Shown here: piece after piece, positions 5,669 to 5,788 of the stretch
Layout of the letters: every line of letters begins with the position of its first letter
Numbering within the stretch: the stretch's first letter is position 1
Source: an uncultured Chloroflexota bacterium
Lineage (GTDB): Bacteria > Chloroflexota > Anaerolineae > Aggregatilineales > Phototrophicaceae
NCBI GenBank assembly: GCA_937864975.1
Contig: CALMDI010000539.1
Coordinates: 1 to 5,788 of the forward strand
Length of the DNA stretch: 5,788 nt
Direction of reading: 5' to 3'
The notes under the pieces: model-generated
Seen by the model: the letters and a program-made list of their open reading frames with translations, nothing else
What the model was told of the DNA's origin: nothing
Database searches by the model: none
Position numbers and translations under genes: made by a program

Positions 5669-5700
5669 CGCAAAGGCGCAAAGGACGCAGTGGCGCAGGG
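5669..5700. repeat. Tandem CGCAAAGG-type repeat
   Basis: CGCAAAGG occurs twice in tandem (5669-5676 and 5677-5684), followed by degenerate units CGCAGTGG (5686-5693) and CGCAGGG (5694-5700). A related CGCAGAGG lies at 3605-3612 inside the terminator hairpin. The 8-base period is not a multiple of three, arguing against coding. The rest of 5547-5788 shows no gene. Confidence 0.6.
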
Positions 5701-5716
5701 AAATAAATAGATACTG

Positions 5717-5788
5717 TGATTGCTAGTTGCCATGCTGTGGACGCGAAACCCCACCCTCTGCCTCCCTTGCGCGGGGTTCCCGCTAAAG
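5717..5788. repeat. Second, partial copy of the palindromic intergenic repeat
   Basis: Runs off the right edge. TGATTGCTAGTT (5717-5728) and the 21 bases at 5740-5760 (GACGCGAAACCCC...) match copy 1 at 2005-2016 and 2019-2039 exactly. The spacer between them is 11 bases here and 2 in copy 1. From 5766 on (CTTGCGCGGGGTTCCCGC) it matches the reverse complement of the right arm of copy 1 (2158-2175), so its core differs from copy 1's left side. Confidence 0.8.

Overview
The window looks like part of a moderately GC-rich bacterial chromosome. My best guess is a member of the Chloroflexota, near Anaerolineae. This rests on the mix of genes (a lipoprotein-type penicillin-binding protein with a MecA-like N-terminal domain, a WecA/TagO-like transferase with an altered metal-site motif, a divergent gp19-type tail-tube protein) and on GC-rich palindromic intergenic repeats. 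It is an inference from memory, not a search.

Layout. Positions 1-1896 (minus) hold a class B penicillin-binding protein that runs off the left edge before its KTG motif; a good -10 box lies just upstream. Positions 1897-2383 carry no gene but hold a complex palindromic repeat of about 260 bp, followed by an AT-richer leader. Two plus-strand genes follow: an SRPBCC-fold protein (2384-2965) and a small T4 gp19-like tail-tube-family protein (3088-3546), closed by a long GC-rich hairpin. Convergent to them is an HD-domain YqeK-type protein (3666-4286, minus, TTG start). Upstream of it lie several inverted repeats, then a polytopic sugar-1-phosphate transferase of the WecA/TagO/MraY superfamily (4491-5546, minus). 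The last 240 bp contain three kinds of short intergenic repeat, including a second, truncated copy of the palindromic element.

How the genes relate. Two genes concern the envelope: the PBP (peptidoglycan cross-linking) and the WecA-like enzyme (lipid-linked sugar synthesis). YqeK is a nucleotide-stress hydrolase. The SRPBCC and tail-tube-like genes have no obvious link to these. No other tail, capsid, integrase or transposase gene is visible, so the tail-tube-like gene stands alone here. The genes look like short, separately transcribed units rather than one operon.

The most interesting points are the orphan tail-tube-family gene, the Asp-to-Gly change at the normally invariant FMGD motif of the WecA-like protein, and the dispersed palindromic element at both intergenic ends.
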